Positions 1 through 8,984 of a DNA stretch of 19,703 nt are shown here, piece by piece; within the stretch, counting starts at the first letter, position 1; each line of letters begins with the position of its first letter. Below the pieces are notes generated by a model. It was given only the letters and a program-made list of their open reading frames with translations, was not told the DNA's origin and did no database searches. This stretch comes from Hyphomicrobiales bacterium (GTDB lineage: Bacteria; Pseudomonadota; Alphaproteobacteria; Rhizobiales; Aestuariivirgaceae): contig JABDJG010000189.1 of the NCBI GenBank assembly GCA_013002595.1, positions 1 to 19,703 on the forward strand, read 5' to 3'. Position numbers and translations under genes: made by a program.

Positions 1-251
1 TCTACAACCTGTGCGACGACGACCCCGCCCCGCCGCAGGACGTCATTGCGTATGCTGCCGAGCTTCTCGAAATGCCAATTCCCCCCGCGCAGGATTTCGA
101 CACTGCTGACATGTCCCCTATGGCCCGCAGCTTCTATGCCGAAAGCAAGAAAGTGAAAAACGACCGCATCAAGGACGAACTTGGGGTCGACCTCATCCAC
201 CCCGACTACCGTTCCGGCCTGAAAGCGCTTCTCGCCCTCGAAAAACCCTAG
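1..251 (+). CDS. NAD(P)-dependent epimerase/SDR family protein, C-terminal end (5' partial)
   Basis: The frame opens before the window and ends at the TAG at 249-251, leaving 83 codons from base 3. The visible tail includes YNLCDDDPAPP, SPMARSFY, KNDRIKDELG and HPDYRSGLKALL. This resembles the C-terminus of the YeeZ-like extended short-chain dehydrogenase/epimerase family, in which a conserved N-R-I-K-x-E-L-G element precedes a final Y-R-x-G-L helix. The Rossmann fold and catalytic Tyr-Lys pair lie outside the window, so the substrate cannot be judged. The stop is 41 bases before the channel gene on the same strand, so the two may be co-transcribed. The family call rests on recognition of this short tail only. 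Confidence 0.72.
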   Translation, partial: YNLCDDDPAPPQDVIAYAAELLEMPIPPAQDFDTADMSPMARSFYAESKKVKNDRIKDELGVDLIHPDYRSGLKALLALEKP

Positions 252-292
252 GCCCTCTTGTTCCGCCCGTTGGCGCAGGCCATATCCGCCTC

Positions 293-1117
293 ATGCAACA
301 GCTTCAGATCATGAGCCTTCGGGACCAAACCGCCCGCCTCCTTGAGACTCCTTTTGTCCGCTACGGGATCATCGGCGTGATCCTGTTCAATGCAGTGATC
401 CTCGGGCTGGAAACCTCGGACCGTGTCATGGCCGTTGCTGGCCCACTGATCTACGCGCTCGACACGATTTGTCTGGCAATTTTTGTCGCCGAAATCGCCG
501 CCAAGCTCTTCGCCTATCGGCTTTCGTTCTTCCGGTCCGGTTGGAACATCTTCGACTTCGTCATCGTCGGAATCGCCCTTATTCCGGCAGCACAGAGCCT
601 GTCTGTCCTTCGCGCGCTGCGCATCCTGCGTGTGCTGCGCGTCATCTCGGCCACGCCGAGTTTGCGCCGCGTGGTGGAGGGGTTCCTTACCGCGCTTCCT
701 GGCATGGGCAGTGTCTTTATGCTGATGTCACTCATCTTTTATATCGGCTCGGTTATGGCAACAAAGCTGTTCGGCGACGCCTTCCCGCAATGGTTTGGCG
801 ACCTCGGGTCGTCTGCCTACAGCCTGTTCCAGATCATGACCCTTGAAAGCTGGTCGATGGGCATCGTGCGCCCGGGCATGCAACAGCTCCCCTATGCCTG
901 GGCGTTGTTCGTGCCGTTCATCATCACCACCGCCTTCACGGTTCTCAACCTGTTCATCGGTGTCATTGTCGATGCCATGCAGTCCGAGCACGAGGCCGAA
1001 GCGCGCGCCGACCGGGATGCCATGATGAGCGAAACCGAACTGGTACTCGAAGAGGTCCGGGCACTCAGAAAAGAGCTCAAGGAGATGGGGTTGCGAACCG
1101 CCAAGCCGGCCGAATAA
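293..1117 (+). CDS. Single-domain voltage-gated sodium channel (BacNav/NavAb type)
   Basis: This is a 274-residue six-helix ion transport protein expected to work as a homotetramer in the inner membrane. Helices S1 to S3 fall at about residues 24-43, 50-72 and 84-100. S4 (about 104-120) carries arginines 107, 110, 113 and 116 at every third position, the voltage-sensor pattern. S5 is about 138-160, and S6 about 203-228 ends in NLFIGVIVDAM. The pore loop holds TLESWSM at 183-189, followed by GIVRP. This is the filter I recall from the structurally known sodium channel NavAb; Glu185 would supply the selectivity ring. Residues 230-266 are charged and heptad-like, as in the tetramer-forming C-terminal coiled coil of BacNavs. 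Neither ATG at 293 nor ATG at 311 has a clear ribosome site. The family is certain; sodium rather than calcium selectivity is inferred from the filter. Confidence 0.93.
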   Translation: MQQLQIMSLRDQTARLLETPFVRYGIIGVILFNAVILGLETSDRVMAVAGPLIYALDTICLAIFVAEIAAKLFAYRLSFFRSGWNIFDFVIVGIALIPAAQSLSVLRALRILRVLRVISATPSLRRVVEGFLTALPGMGSVFMLMSLIFYIGSVMATKLFGDAFPQWFGDLGSSAYSLFQIMTLESWSMGIVRPGMQQLPYAWALFVPFIITTAFTVLNLFIGVIVDAMQSEHEAEARADRDAMMSETELVLEEVRALRKELKEMGLRTAKPAE

Positions 1118-1130
1118 CCGGTCAGACCGG
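1118..1130. terminator. Small hairpin between convergent stop codons
   Basis: CCGGT, CAG, ACCGG forms a 5-bp stem with a 3-base loop. It sits between the channel stop (ending at 1117) and the murI stop (1122-1124), and overlaps the latter. There is no T-tract on either side, so intrinsic termination is possible but weak. Confidence 0.3.
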
Positions 1131-1937
1131 CATGTCGACGATGTGATGTGCACAAAACCCGAATGATGCGTAGCTTTTCAGCTCAGCTGCGCCGGTGCCA
1201 CGCCGCGAGCTGAACAGCACGGTGTTGGCCGCGATGTATCCTTCACCAGTACTTGGCAATCTTTCCCTTTTGAGCACCTGTGCAGCTCTGGCTGCAATCG
1301 CCGCCGACGGATCGATGAACGTCACGGGCCACGGCGCTGCCGCTTCCAGCTCCGCCAGCAAAAGCGGATAGTGGGTGCAGCCAAGAACCACTGTGTCGGT
1401 GCGCGCACCGCCGCGTTTGCGGAACACCGGAGCGATCTCGGCTGCCAGCGCCTTGCGGTCCGGCGGCTTGCCTTTCAGCTTGGCCTCGGCCATCCCGGCC
1501 AGGCGCGGCGCGCCATGGACCAGCACCCGGCAGTGAAAGGCAAAGGTGTGGATCAGCGACTGGGTATATTCCCGCTTGACCGTGCCCGGTGTTGCCAGGA
1601 CACCGATCATCCTGGTTTCAGTGATTTCCGCTGCCGGCTTGATCGCCGGCACGGTGCCGACAAACGGCAATTGGAACTGCTTGCGCAGCGCCGCCAGCGC
1701 CAGCGTGCTCGCCGTATTGCAGGCAACTACAACCGCATCAGGGCGTACATCGTCGATAATCCTGCCGACCACCCGCACAATCCGTTCAATCAACTCTGGC
1801 TCGTCCCAGTCGCCATAGGGAAACGCCGCGCTGTCTGCTGCATAGATGAGCTCTGCATCCGGCATCGCCTCGCGCAGGGCCTGCGCGACCGTCAGACCGC
1901 CCATTCCTGAATCAAAGACGACGACCCGATGCGGCAT
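1122..1937 (-). CDS. murI: Glutamate racemase
   Basis: The 271-residue cytoplasmic enzyme interconverts L- and D-glutamate, supplying D-Glu for peptidoglycan stem peptides. The N-terminus FDSGMGGLTV (8-17) contains the conserved Asp-Ser pair. The two catalytic cysteines are in VVACNTAS (Cys73) and LGCTHYPLLL (Cys187), with His189 beside the second. The length is normal for the family. Its start overlaps the trmJ stop by one base (TGATG on the coding strand), which suggests translational coupling. Its stop is 4 bp from the convergent channel gene. All expected catalytic residues are present. Confidence 0.96.
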   Translation of the reverse strand: MPHRVVVFDSGMGGLTVAQALREAMPDAELIYAADSAAFPYGDWDEPELIERIVRVVGRIIDDVRPDAVVVACNTASTLALAALRKQFQLPFVGTVPAIKPAAEITETRMIGVLATPGTVKREYTQSLIHTFAFHCRVLVHGAPRLAGMAEAKLKGKPPDRKALAAEIAPVFRKRGGARTDTVVLGCTHYPLLLAELEAAAPWPVTFIDPSAAIAARAAQVLKRERLPSTGEGYIAANTVLFSSRRGTGAAELKSYASFGFCAHHIVDMPV

Positions 1938-2746
1938 CAGCCCTTATCCCGGTTCGGTTTCGGTCTGAGATGATGGCGCACCAGCGAGGAAATGACACCG
2001 CGCAGCGTGCGCACTTCCTGCTCGGTCAGCGACGCCCGGTGAAACATGTTGCGCAGGTTTCTGATCATGGTCGGCCGGTTGGTGCGCGACTTGAAGAAGC
2101 CGGCTGTATCGAGTTCGCCTTCAAGGTGCTTGAAAAAGCCGGCCAGTTCGTCCTTGTTGGCCGGCCGGGTATCCGGCATGATCAGGCCGCTTGCCGTCAC
2201 CGGCGGCGCCTCACCGGAGGACATGCCCAGTGAACGGGCATGCAGCTTGTACCATTCATAGGACACCAGGAGCACCGCCTGGGCAATATTGAGCGAGGCA
2301 AACTCGGGATCGACCGGCGCCATGACCATGGTATCGCACAGCGCGATCTCATCGTTGTTGAGCCCCCAGCGCTCGCGCCCAAAAGCTATGCCGCAACTTT
2401 GGCCGCCGGCCATCCTTGCCGTCATGTCTGCTGCAGCCTCCTCAGGCGACATCACCGGCTTCACCATATCGCGCGGACGTGCAGTCGTTGCGTAGATATG
2501 GTGCAAATCGCCTGTAGCTGCCGCCAGGCCGTCATGCACGCTTGCGCCCTCGATCACCCAATCAGCACCAGAAGCAGCTTCCCGTGCCCGTATGTTCGGC
2601 CAGCCGTCGCGCGGATCGACGATCCGCATGTCACCCAGGCCAAAATTGGCCATCGCCCGCGCAGCCGTGCCGATGTTCTCGCCCAACTGCGGATTGACCA
2701 AAATGATGCAGGGCTTGACAGAATTTACGATCACAGAATCGGCCAT
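1937..2746 (-). CDS. trmJ: tRNA (cytidine/uridine-32) 2'-O-methyltransferase, TrmJ/SpoU family
   Basis: This 269-residue SPOUT-class, SAM-dependent 2'-O-ribose methyltransferase has all three SpoU motifs. NPQLGENIGTAARA (18-31) carries the catalytic Asn24-Arg30 region. GIAFGRERWGL (119-129) and FASLNIAQAVLL (149-160) form the trefoil-knot SAM site. A helical C-terminal extension (about 195-265) is typical of TrmJ rather than TrmL. Position 32 of the tRNA anticodon loop is the expected target, from the family. It is upstream of and coupled to murI. No Shine-Dalgarno is visible before the ATG at 2746. A transposon-like element ends only about 9 bases upstream, and that element's small ORF stops 8 bases before this start. 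Confidence 0.9.
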   Translation of the reverse strand: MADSVIVNSVKPCIILVNPQLGENIGTAARAMANFGLGDMRIVDPRDGWPNIRAREAASGADWVIEGASVHDGLAAATGDLHHIYATTARPRDMVKPVMSPEEAAADMTARMAGGQSCGIAFGRERWGLNNDEIALCDTMVMAPVDPEFASLNIAQAVLLVSYEWYKLHARSLGMSSGEAPPVTASGLIMPDTRPANKDELAGFFKHLEGELDTAGFFKSRTNRPTMIRNLRNMFHRASLTEQEVRTLRGVISSLVRHHLRPKPNRDKG

Positions 2747-2754
2747 GGATAAAT

Positions 2755-2949
2755 TTAGTGCCTGTTGGGATTCAGGTTGTGGTGCTGGCGTGGCTCATTT
2801 TGTCTGTGGCTAGCTTTGAGCAGTGCTGTAGGGTCGCCCCCATCAAGCTGCTCAAAGTGACGTCCATAGGCAAAACGAGCCGCGTCCCGAGAGGGATTTG
2901 GCCCGATTGGCCCATCTTCACGGGCGTTCGTCGTCGAATATGCCAGCAT
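2755..2949 (-). CDS. Candidate 64-aa small protein encoded by the inverted-repeat element
   Basis: An ATG at 2949 is preceded, with six bases between, by a perfect AGGAGG (2961-2956 on the minus strand). This is the strongest ribosome site I saw in the window. The reading frame runs 64 codons through the element. Its last ten or so residues (QHHNLNPNR) come from the terminal repeat, and its stop TAA uses the flanking TA. The middle segment (DAARFAYGRHFEQLDGGD) looks protein-like, but I recognise no family. It ends 8 bases before the trmJ ATG, so ribosomes finishing here could reinitiate on trmJ, which has no ribosome site of its own. It may be a real small or leader peptide, or a decayed transposon remnant. 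Confidence 0.4.
   Translation of the reverse strand: MLAYSTTNAREDGPIGPNPSRDAARFAYGRHFEQLDGGDPTALLKASHRQNEPRQHHNLNPNRH
2756..2788 (+). repeat. Left terminal inverted repeat of the element
   Basis: Begins TAGTGCCTGTTGGGATTCAG. It pairs with 2994-3026 with one mismatch. Confidence 0.9.
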
Positions 2950-2993
2950 GTCCTTCCTCCTCACACCCCTGAACCTGAACCAATCGGACCAAA

Positions 2994-3026
2994 CCAGCAC
3001 CACAACCTGAATCCCAACAGGCCCTA
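2994..3026 (-). repeat. Right terminal inverted repeat of the element
   Basis: Read on the minus strand it begins TAGGGCCTGTTGGGATTCAG, matching the left repeat except for G instead of T at the fourth base. A short extra inverted repeat, GCCCTA (3021-3026) with TAGGGC (3045-3050), straddles this end. Confidence 0.9.
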
Positions 3027-3136
3027 GTGCTGTTCGCTGCTCAATAGGGCATGGCGGGGGTTTGATCAATCGCATTGGCTCTGCTACCAAGCGGCCAACC
3101 CTACCATCTGTATAAAATCCAAGAGGCATCCCCGGC

Positions 3137-4348
3137 ATGGCAAAGATCAAAGTCGCAAATCCGGTCGTCGAACTCGACGGCGATGAAATGACCCGCATCA
3201 TCTGGCAATTCATCAAGGACAAGCTGATCCACCCTTACCTCGACATCGATCTTGAGTACTACGACCTCGGCGTTGAGAGCCGCGATGCGACCGACGATCA
3301 GATCACCATCGATGCAGCCAACGCCATCAAGAAACACGGTGTCGGCGTCAAATGCGCCACCATCACACCTGACGAGCAGCGGGTTGAGGAATTCGGCCTG
3401 AAAAAGATGTGGCGCTCGCCGAACGGCACCATCCGCAACATCCTGGGCGGCGTCATCTTCCGGGCCCCGATCATTTGCTCGAATGTGCCGCGCCTGGTGC
3501 CGGGCTGGACCCAGCCCATCGTCGTTGGACGTCACGCCTTTGGCGATCAGTACCGCGCCACCGACTTCAAATTCCCCTCAGCCGGCAAATTGACCATCAA
3601 GTTCGAAGGCGAAGACGGCGAAATCATCGAGCACGAAGTTTTCCAGGCGCCCGGCTCCGGCATCGCCATGGCGATGTACAACCTGGACGATTCGATCCGC
3701 GATTTCGCCCGCGCCTCGCTCAATTATGGTTTGACCCTCAACTACCCGGTCTATCTGTCGACCAAGAACACCATTTTGAAAGCCTATGACGGCCGCTTCA
3801 AGGATATCTTCCAGGACATCTACGACACCGAGTTCAAGGACAAATTCGAGGCAGCCGGCCTCACCTATGAGCACCGTCTGATCGACGACATGGTCGCTGC
3901 CGCCATGAAGTGGTCCGGTGGTTATGTCTGGGCTTGCAAGAACTACGATGGCGATGTCCAGTCCGACACGGTTGCACAGGGCTTCGGCTCACTCGGCCTG
4001 ATGACCTCGGTGCTGATGACCCCGGACGGCAAGACCGTCGAGGCCGAAGCTGCCCACGGCACCGTCACCCGCCACTATCGCCTGCACCAGGACGGCAAGG
4101 AGACGTCGACCAACTCGACCGCCTCGATTTTTGCCTGGACCCGCGGGCTGGCTCACCGGGCCAAGCTCGACGACAACGAGGCCCTTGCCGGTTTCGCCGC
4201 AACGCTGGAAAAGGTCGTCATCGACACCATCGAGAGCGGTGCCATGACCAAGGACCTTGCCGTTCTCATCGGGCCGGAGCAGAAATGGCTGTCAACGCAA
4301 GGCTTCCTCGATGTGATCGATGAAAACCTGCAAAAGGCCATGAGCTGA
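3137..4348 (+). CDS. icd: NADP-dependent isocitrate dehydrogenase
   Basis: This 403-residue cytoplasmic homodimeric TCA-cycle enzyme oxidatively decarboxylates isocitrate to 2-oxoglutarate, producing NADPH. It belongs to the eukaryote-like subfamily usual in Alphaproteobacteria. Its numbering coincides with human IDH1 over the N-terminal half: Ser94, Asn96 and Arg100 in SPNGTIRN, Arg109, Arg132 in VVGRHAFGDQY and Tyr139. The metal-binding segment around LIDDMVAAAMK and the NADP-binding HGTVTRHY are intact. An AAGAGG ribosome site (3121-3126) precedes the ATG by ten bases. It is divergent from trmJ and convergent with alaS, 27 bp apart and with no hairpin between. A TATAAA at 3111-3116 lacks a matching -35 box, so no promoter is called. 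Confidence 0.98.
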   Translation: MAKIKVANPVVELDGDEMTRIIWQFIKDKLIHPYLDIDLEYYDLGVESRDATDDQITIDAANAIKKHGVGVKCATITPDEQRVEEFGLKKMWRSPNGTIRNILGGVIFRAPIICSNVPRLVPGWTQPIVVGRHAFGDQYRATDFKFPSAGKLTIKFEGEDGEIIEHEVFQAPGSGIAMAMYNLDDSIRDFARASLNYGLTLNYPVYLSTKNTILKAYDGRFKDIFQDIYDTEFKDKFEAAGLTYEHRLIDDMVAAAMKWSGGYVWACKNYDGDVQSDTVAQGFGSLGLMTSVLMTPDGKTVEAEAAHGTVTRHYRLHQDGKETSTNSTASIFAWTRGLAHRAKLDDNEALAGFAATLEKVVIDTIESGAMTKDLAVLIGPEQKWLSTQGFLDVIDENLQKAMS

Positions 4349-4375
4349 CCGCATTTCCCAACCCGTGATCGCGGC

Positions 4376-7048
<2,673 letters not shown>

Positions 7049-7177
7049 GTGAAGCGGACTTTCCAGTCTGGGCCGGTTCTGGGCCTTAATTGAATGATGC
7101 GCCTTTATACAGCCGCGCCGACGCCTGTCCAGATCAGTTGCTGTACGGCGGGCGCCGGACTGCCCGATAAATGAAGA

Positions 7178-7208
7178 CGCCCCCACCGGCATTGAACCAG
7201 TGAGGGCG
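7178..7208 (-). terminator. recA transcription terminator hairpin
   Basis: Bases 7178-7189 and 7197-7208 form a 12-bp stem with a 7-base loop. In minus-strand RNA two of the pairs are G-U wobbles; in plus-strand RNA the same positions are C-A mismatches. The hairpin is therefore stable only in the recA direction. The minus strand continues TCTTCATTTAT, a loose T-rich tract. It lies 136 bases after the recA stop and before the alaS start. A second, weaker hairpin (CCAAGG 7283-7288 with CCTTGG 7299-7304) lies nearer recA. Confidence 0.7.
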
Positions 7209-7343
7209 CCTGATGCACGTTGGCGTCAGGGGGTGCCGGTTGCGAGGGGAAAGTGGGGAGCTTTCAGGATTGATACGCAATTCCAAGGGGCCAACCGGCC
7301 TTGGGGTGAGACGCCAGCGTCACACGTTCAAAGCAGGTCTGTT

Positions 7344-8453
7344 CTACTCTCCGGTGGCTGCGATCGGCGGCTCGCCGTCGTTGTCCGCATCGACATCGGG
7401 CGCAAGATTTTCCGGATCGGCAATGATCTCTGCAATCAAGCCGGCATTGGCCCGGATCGAAGTTTCGATTGAATCGGCGATATCCGGATTTTCCCTCAGG
7501 AACGTCTTGGCGTTCTCACGGCCCTGGCCGACCCGTTCACCATTGTACGAGTACCACGAGCCTGATTTCTCAACGATGCCGCCGGTCACGCCCAGATCGA
7601 GCAATTCGCCGGTCTTGGAAATACCCTCGCCATACATGATGTCGAATTCGACCTGGCGGAACGGCGGCGCCACCTTGTTCTTGACGACCTTGACCCGGGT
7701 TTCGTTGCCGACCACCTCATCACGCGCCTTGATGGCGCCGATCCGGCGGATATCGAGGCGCACCGAGGCATAGAACTTCAGCGCATTGCCGCCCGTCGTT
7801 GTCTCCGGTGAACCGAACATGACACCGATCTTCATGCGGATCTGGTTGATGAAGATGACCATGGTGTTCGACTTCGAAATCGACGCGGTCAGCTTGCGCA
7901 GCGCCTGACTCATCAGCCGGGCCTGCAGGCCGGGCAGTGAATCGCCCATCTCGCCTTCCAGTTCGGCCCGCGGCGTCAACGCCGCCACCGAATCGACAAC
8001 CAGAACGTCGATCGCACCGGACCGCACCAGCGTGTCGGCGATCTCAAGCGCCTGCTCGCCGGTATCGGGCTGCGAAATCAGCAGTTCTTCAACGTCAACA
8101 CCCAGCTTGCGGGCATAAATCGGATCAAGCGCATGTTCGGCATCAACGAACGCACAGATGCCCCCGGACTTTTGCGCTTCTGCAGTGACATGTAGCGCCA
8201 GGGTGGTTTTGCCTGAAGATTCAGGTCCGTAAATCTCAATCACCCGGCCCTTGGGCAGACCGCCTATGCCAAGCGCAATGTCCAGCCCCAGCGAACCGGT
8301 CGATATGGCCTCGACCTCCATAACCGTGTTCTGCCCGAGCTTCATGATCGAGCCCTTGCCATAAGCCCGCTCGATCTGACCCAGTGCGGCATCCAGCGCT
8401 TTTTGTTTATCCATGGAGGAGGTCTCTACCAGTTTGAGATTCGCATTTGCCAT
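7344..8453 (-). CDS. recA: Recombinase RecA
   Basis: The 369-residue protein forms ATP-dependent filaments on single-stranded DNA, carries out homologous strand exchange and triggers LexA self-cleavage. Visible landmarks are KALDAALGQIERAYGKGS near the N-terminus, the Walker A motif GPESSGKTT, LLISQPDTGEQALEI, the Walker B segment VLVVDSVAALTPRAE, FINQIRMKIGVMFGSPETT with the DNA-binding L2 loop, and an acidic C-terminal tail rich in Asp/Glu (DVDADNDGE). AAGGAAA precedes the ATG. The length is a little above the E. coli protein, as in other Alphaproteobacteria. A LexA box upstream indicates SOS control, and a strand-specific terminator follows. Confidence 0.99.
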   Translation of the reverse strand: MANANLKLVETSSMDKQKALDAALGQIERAYGKGSIMKLGQNTVMEVEAISTGSLGLDIALGIGGLPKGRVIEIYGPESSGKTTLALHVTAEAQKSGGICAFVDAEHALDPIYARKLGVDVEELLISQPDTGEQALEIADTLVRSGAIDVLVVDSVAALTPRAELEGEMGDSLPGLQARLMSQALRKLTASISKSNTMVIFINQIRMKIGVMFGSPETTTGGNALKFYASVRLDIRRIGAIKARDEVVGNETRVKVVKNKVAPPFRQVEFDIMYGEGISKTGELLDLGVTGGIVEKSGSWYSYNGERVGQGRENAKTFLRENPDIADSIETSIRANAGLIAEIIADPENLAPDVDADNDGEPPIAATGE

Positions 8454-8518
8454 GCCTTGGTTTCCTTATTCCATACTTCGCCCATGCGGCGCAATGAAGT
8501 TGCAATGTGATCGAATGT

Positions 8519-8533
8519 GAACAATAGGAGAAC
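8519..8533 (-). promoter_or_regulatory. SOS box (LexA operator) of recA
   Basis: GAAC (8519-8522), seven bases, GAAC (8530-8533): an exact match to the direct-repeat GAAC/GTTC-N7 operator bound by LexA in Alphaproteobacteria, unlike the palindromic enterobacterial box. It lies 65 bp upstream of the recA ATG, as expected for SOS repression. Confidence 0.88.
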
Positions 8534-8544
8534 ATTGATCTATT

Positions 8545-8626
8545 TTTGTTCTCTTTGCAACATAAAAATTGCGCCCTTGATTTCATTGAATAAACAAGGA
8601 TTCCAGGGGAATACAAAGAGAACAAA
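8545..8626. repeat. Perfect 13-bp inverted repeat in the recA leader/upstream region
   Basis: TTTGTTCTCTTTG (8545-8557) and its exact reverse complement (8614-8626) are separated by 56 bases. Each arm contains a GTTC/GAAC core like half of a LexA site, but neither is followed by a second core at the seven-base spacing. Four TTGCAA palindromes also occur nearby (8500, 8555, 8644 and 8678), and GAAGTTGCAATG is repeated at 8496-8507 and 8674-8685. The function is unknown. Confidence 0.55.
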
Positions 8627-8724
8627 CACCGGCCGAAACGCCATTGCAACCTAACGTAGCGAAAGGCTCGAAGGAAGTTGCAATGACAGGGACAAGAGGC
8701 GAACAAATGCCCGAGTCGCGCTAC

Positions 8725-8742
8725 GCCGGCAAGTGTTCCGGC
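8725..8742 (-). terminator. Hairpin immediately after the small membrane protein gene
   Basis: GCCGG (8725-8729) pairs with CCGGC (8738-8742) around an 8-base loop, directly abutting the stop at 8743-8745. No T-tract follows, so this is only a possible terminator. Confidence 0.3.
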
Positions 8743-8949
8743 TCAAATGCGCGCGGTCAGCGCGAAGCCCCAAACCAGGAAGGCGGCATTGATCGCCAGA
8801 AAGAAGCCGACACGGCTTTTCCAGGTTGCATTCTTGGCAAAAATGATCTGACGGTAGCCGTCCTTATTCACGAACGGCTCAAGCAGCACGAACACGTTGA
8901 GCCACGTGATCACGAACATCCACTTCCAGAATGCATCACCATCGAACAT
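8743..8949 (-). CDS. Small two-helix membrane protein, unknown function
   Basis: This is a 68-residue protein. Two hydrophobic segments (about residues 8-26, rich in Trp/Phe/Val, and 47-66) are separated by a short polar, mostly basic loop (VNKDGYRQIIFAKNATWKSR). That is the pattern of a helical-hairpin inner-membrane protein, with both ends probably on the same side. The composition is much more protein-like than the overlapping opposite-strand frame. It begins 35 bases after the amidase stop on the same strand and probably shares its transcript. No recognised family; no strong ribosome site is visible, though GGTAGAT lies a few bases upstream. It could be a conserved small protein of its lineage. 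Confidence 0.6.
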   Translation of the reverse strand: MFDGDAFWKWMFVITWLNVFVLLEPFVNKDGYRQIIFAKNATWKSRVGFFLAINAAFLVWGFALTARI

Positions 8950-8984
8950 GGCCGCATTATCTACCGAAATGCCTTAACGACAGA

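Larger units (their letters stand above)
2756..3026. mobile_element. MITE-like element with 33-bp terminal inverted repeats and TA flanks
   Basis: Bases 2756-2788 and 2994-3026 are reverse complements at 32 of 33 positions; the only mismatch is 2759/3023, and 28 bases in a row (2761-2788 with 2994-3021) are perfect. The outermost dinucleotides are TA on both sides. This fits a 267-bp element (2758-3024) inserted at a TA with TA duplication, as in the IS630/Tc1-mariner superfamily. The size is right for a miniature inverted-repeat element and far too small to encode a transposase. A GANTC site lies in each repeat (2769-2773 and 3009-3013). It occupies most of the divergent trmJ/icd spacer. The family assignment is inferred from the TA ends only, as I cannot name a parent insertion sequence. 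Confidence 0.75.

Noticed and set aside
2758..3027. Plus-strand 89-codon frame across the inverted-repeat element
   Set aside because: It is formed mostly by the two terminal repeats and spacer with no ribosome site. The minus-strand frame with AGGAGG is the only credible one.
7049..7192. 48-codon N-terminal extension of alaS
   Set aside because: The extension has no synthetase similarity and covers the likely promoter and part of the recA terminator. The ATG at 7048 gives the normal AlaS N-terminus and length.
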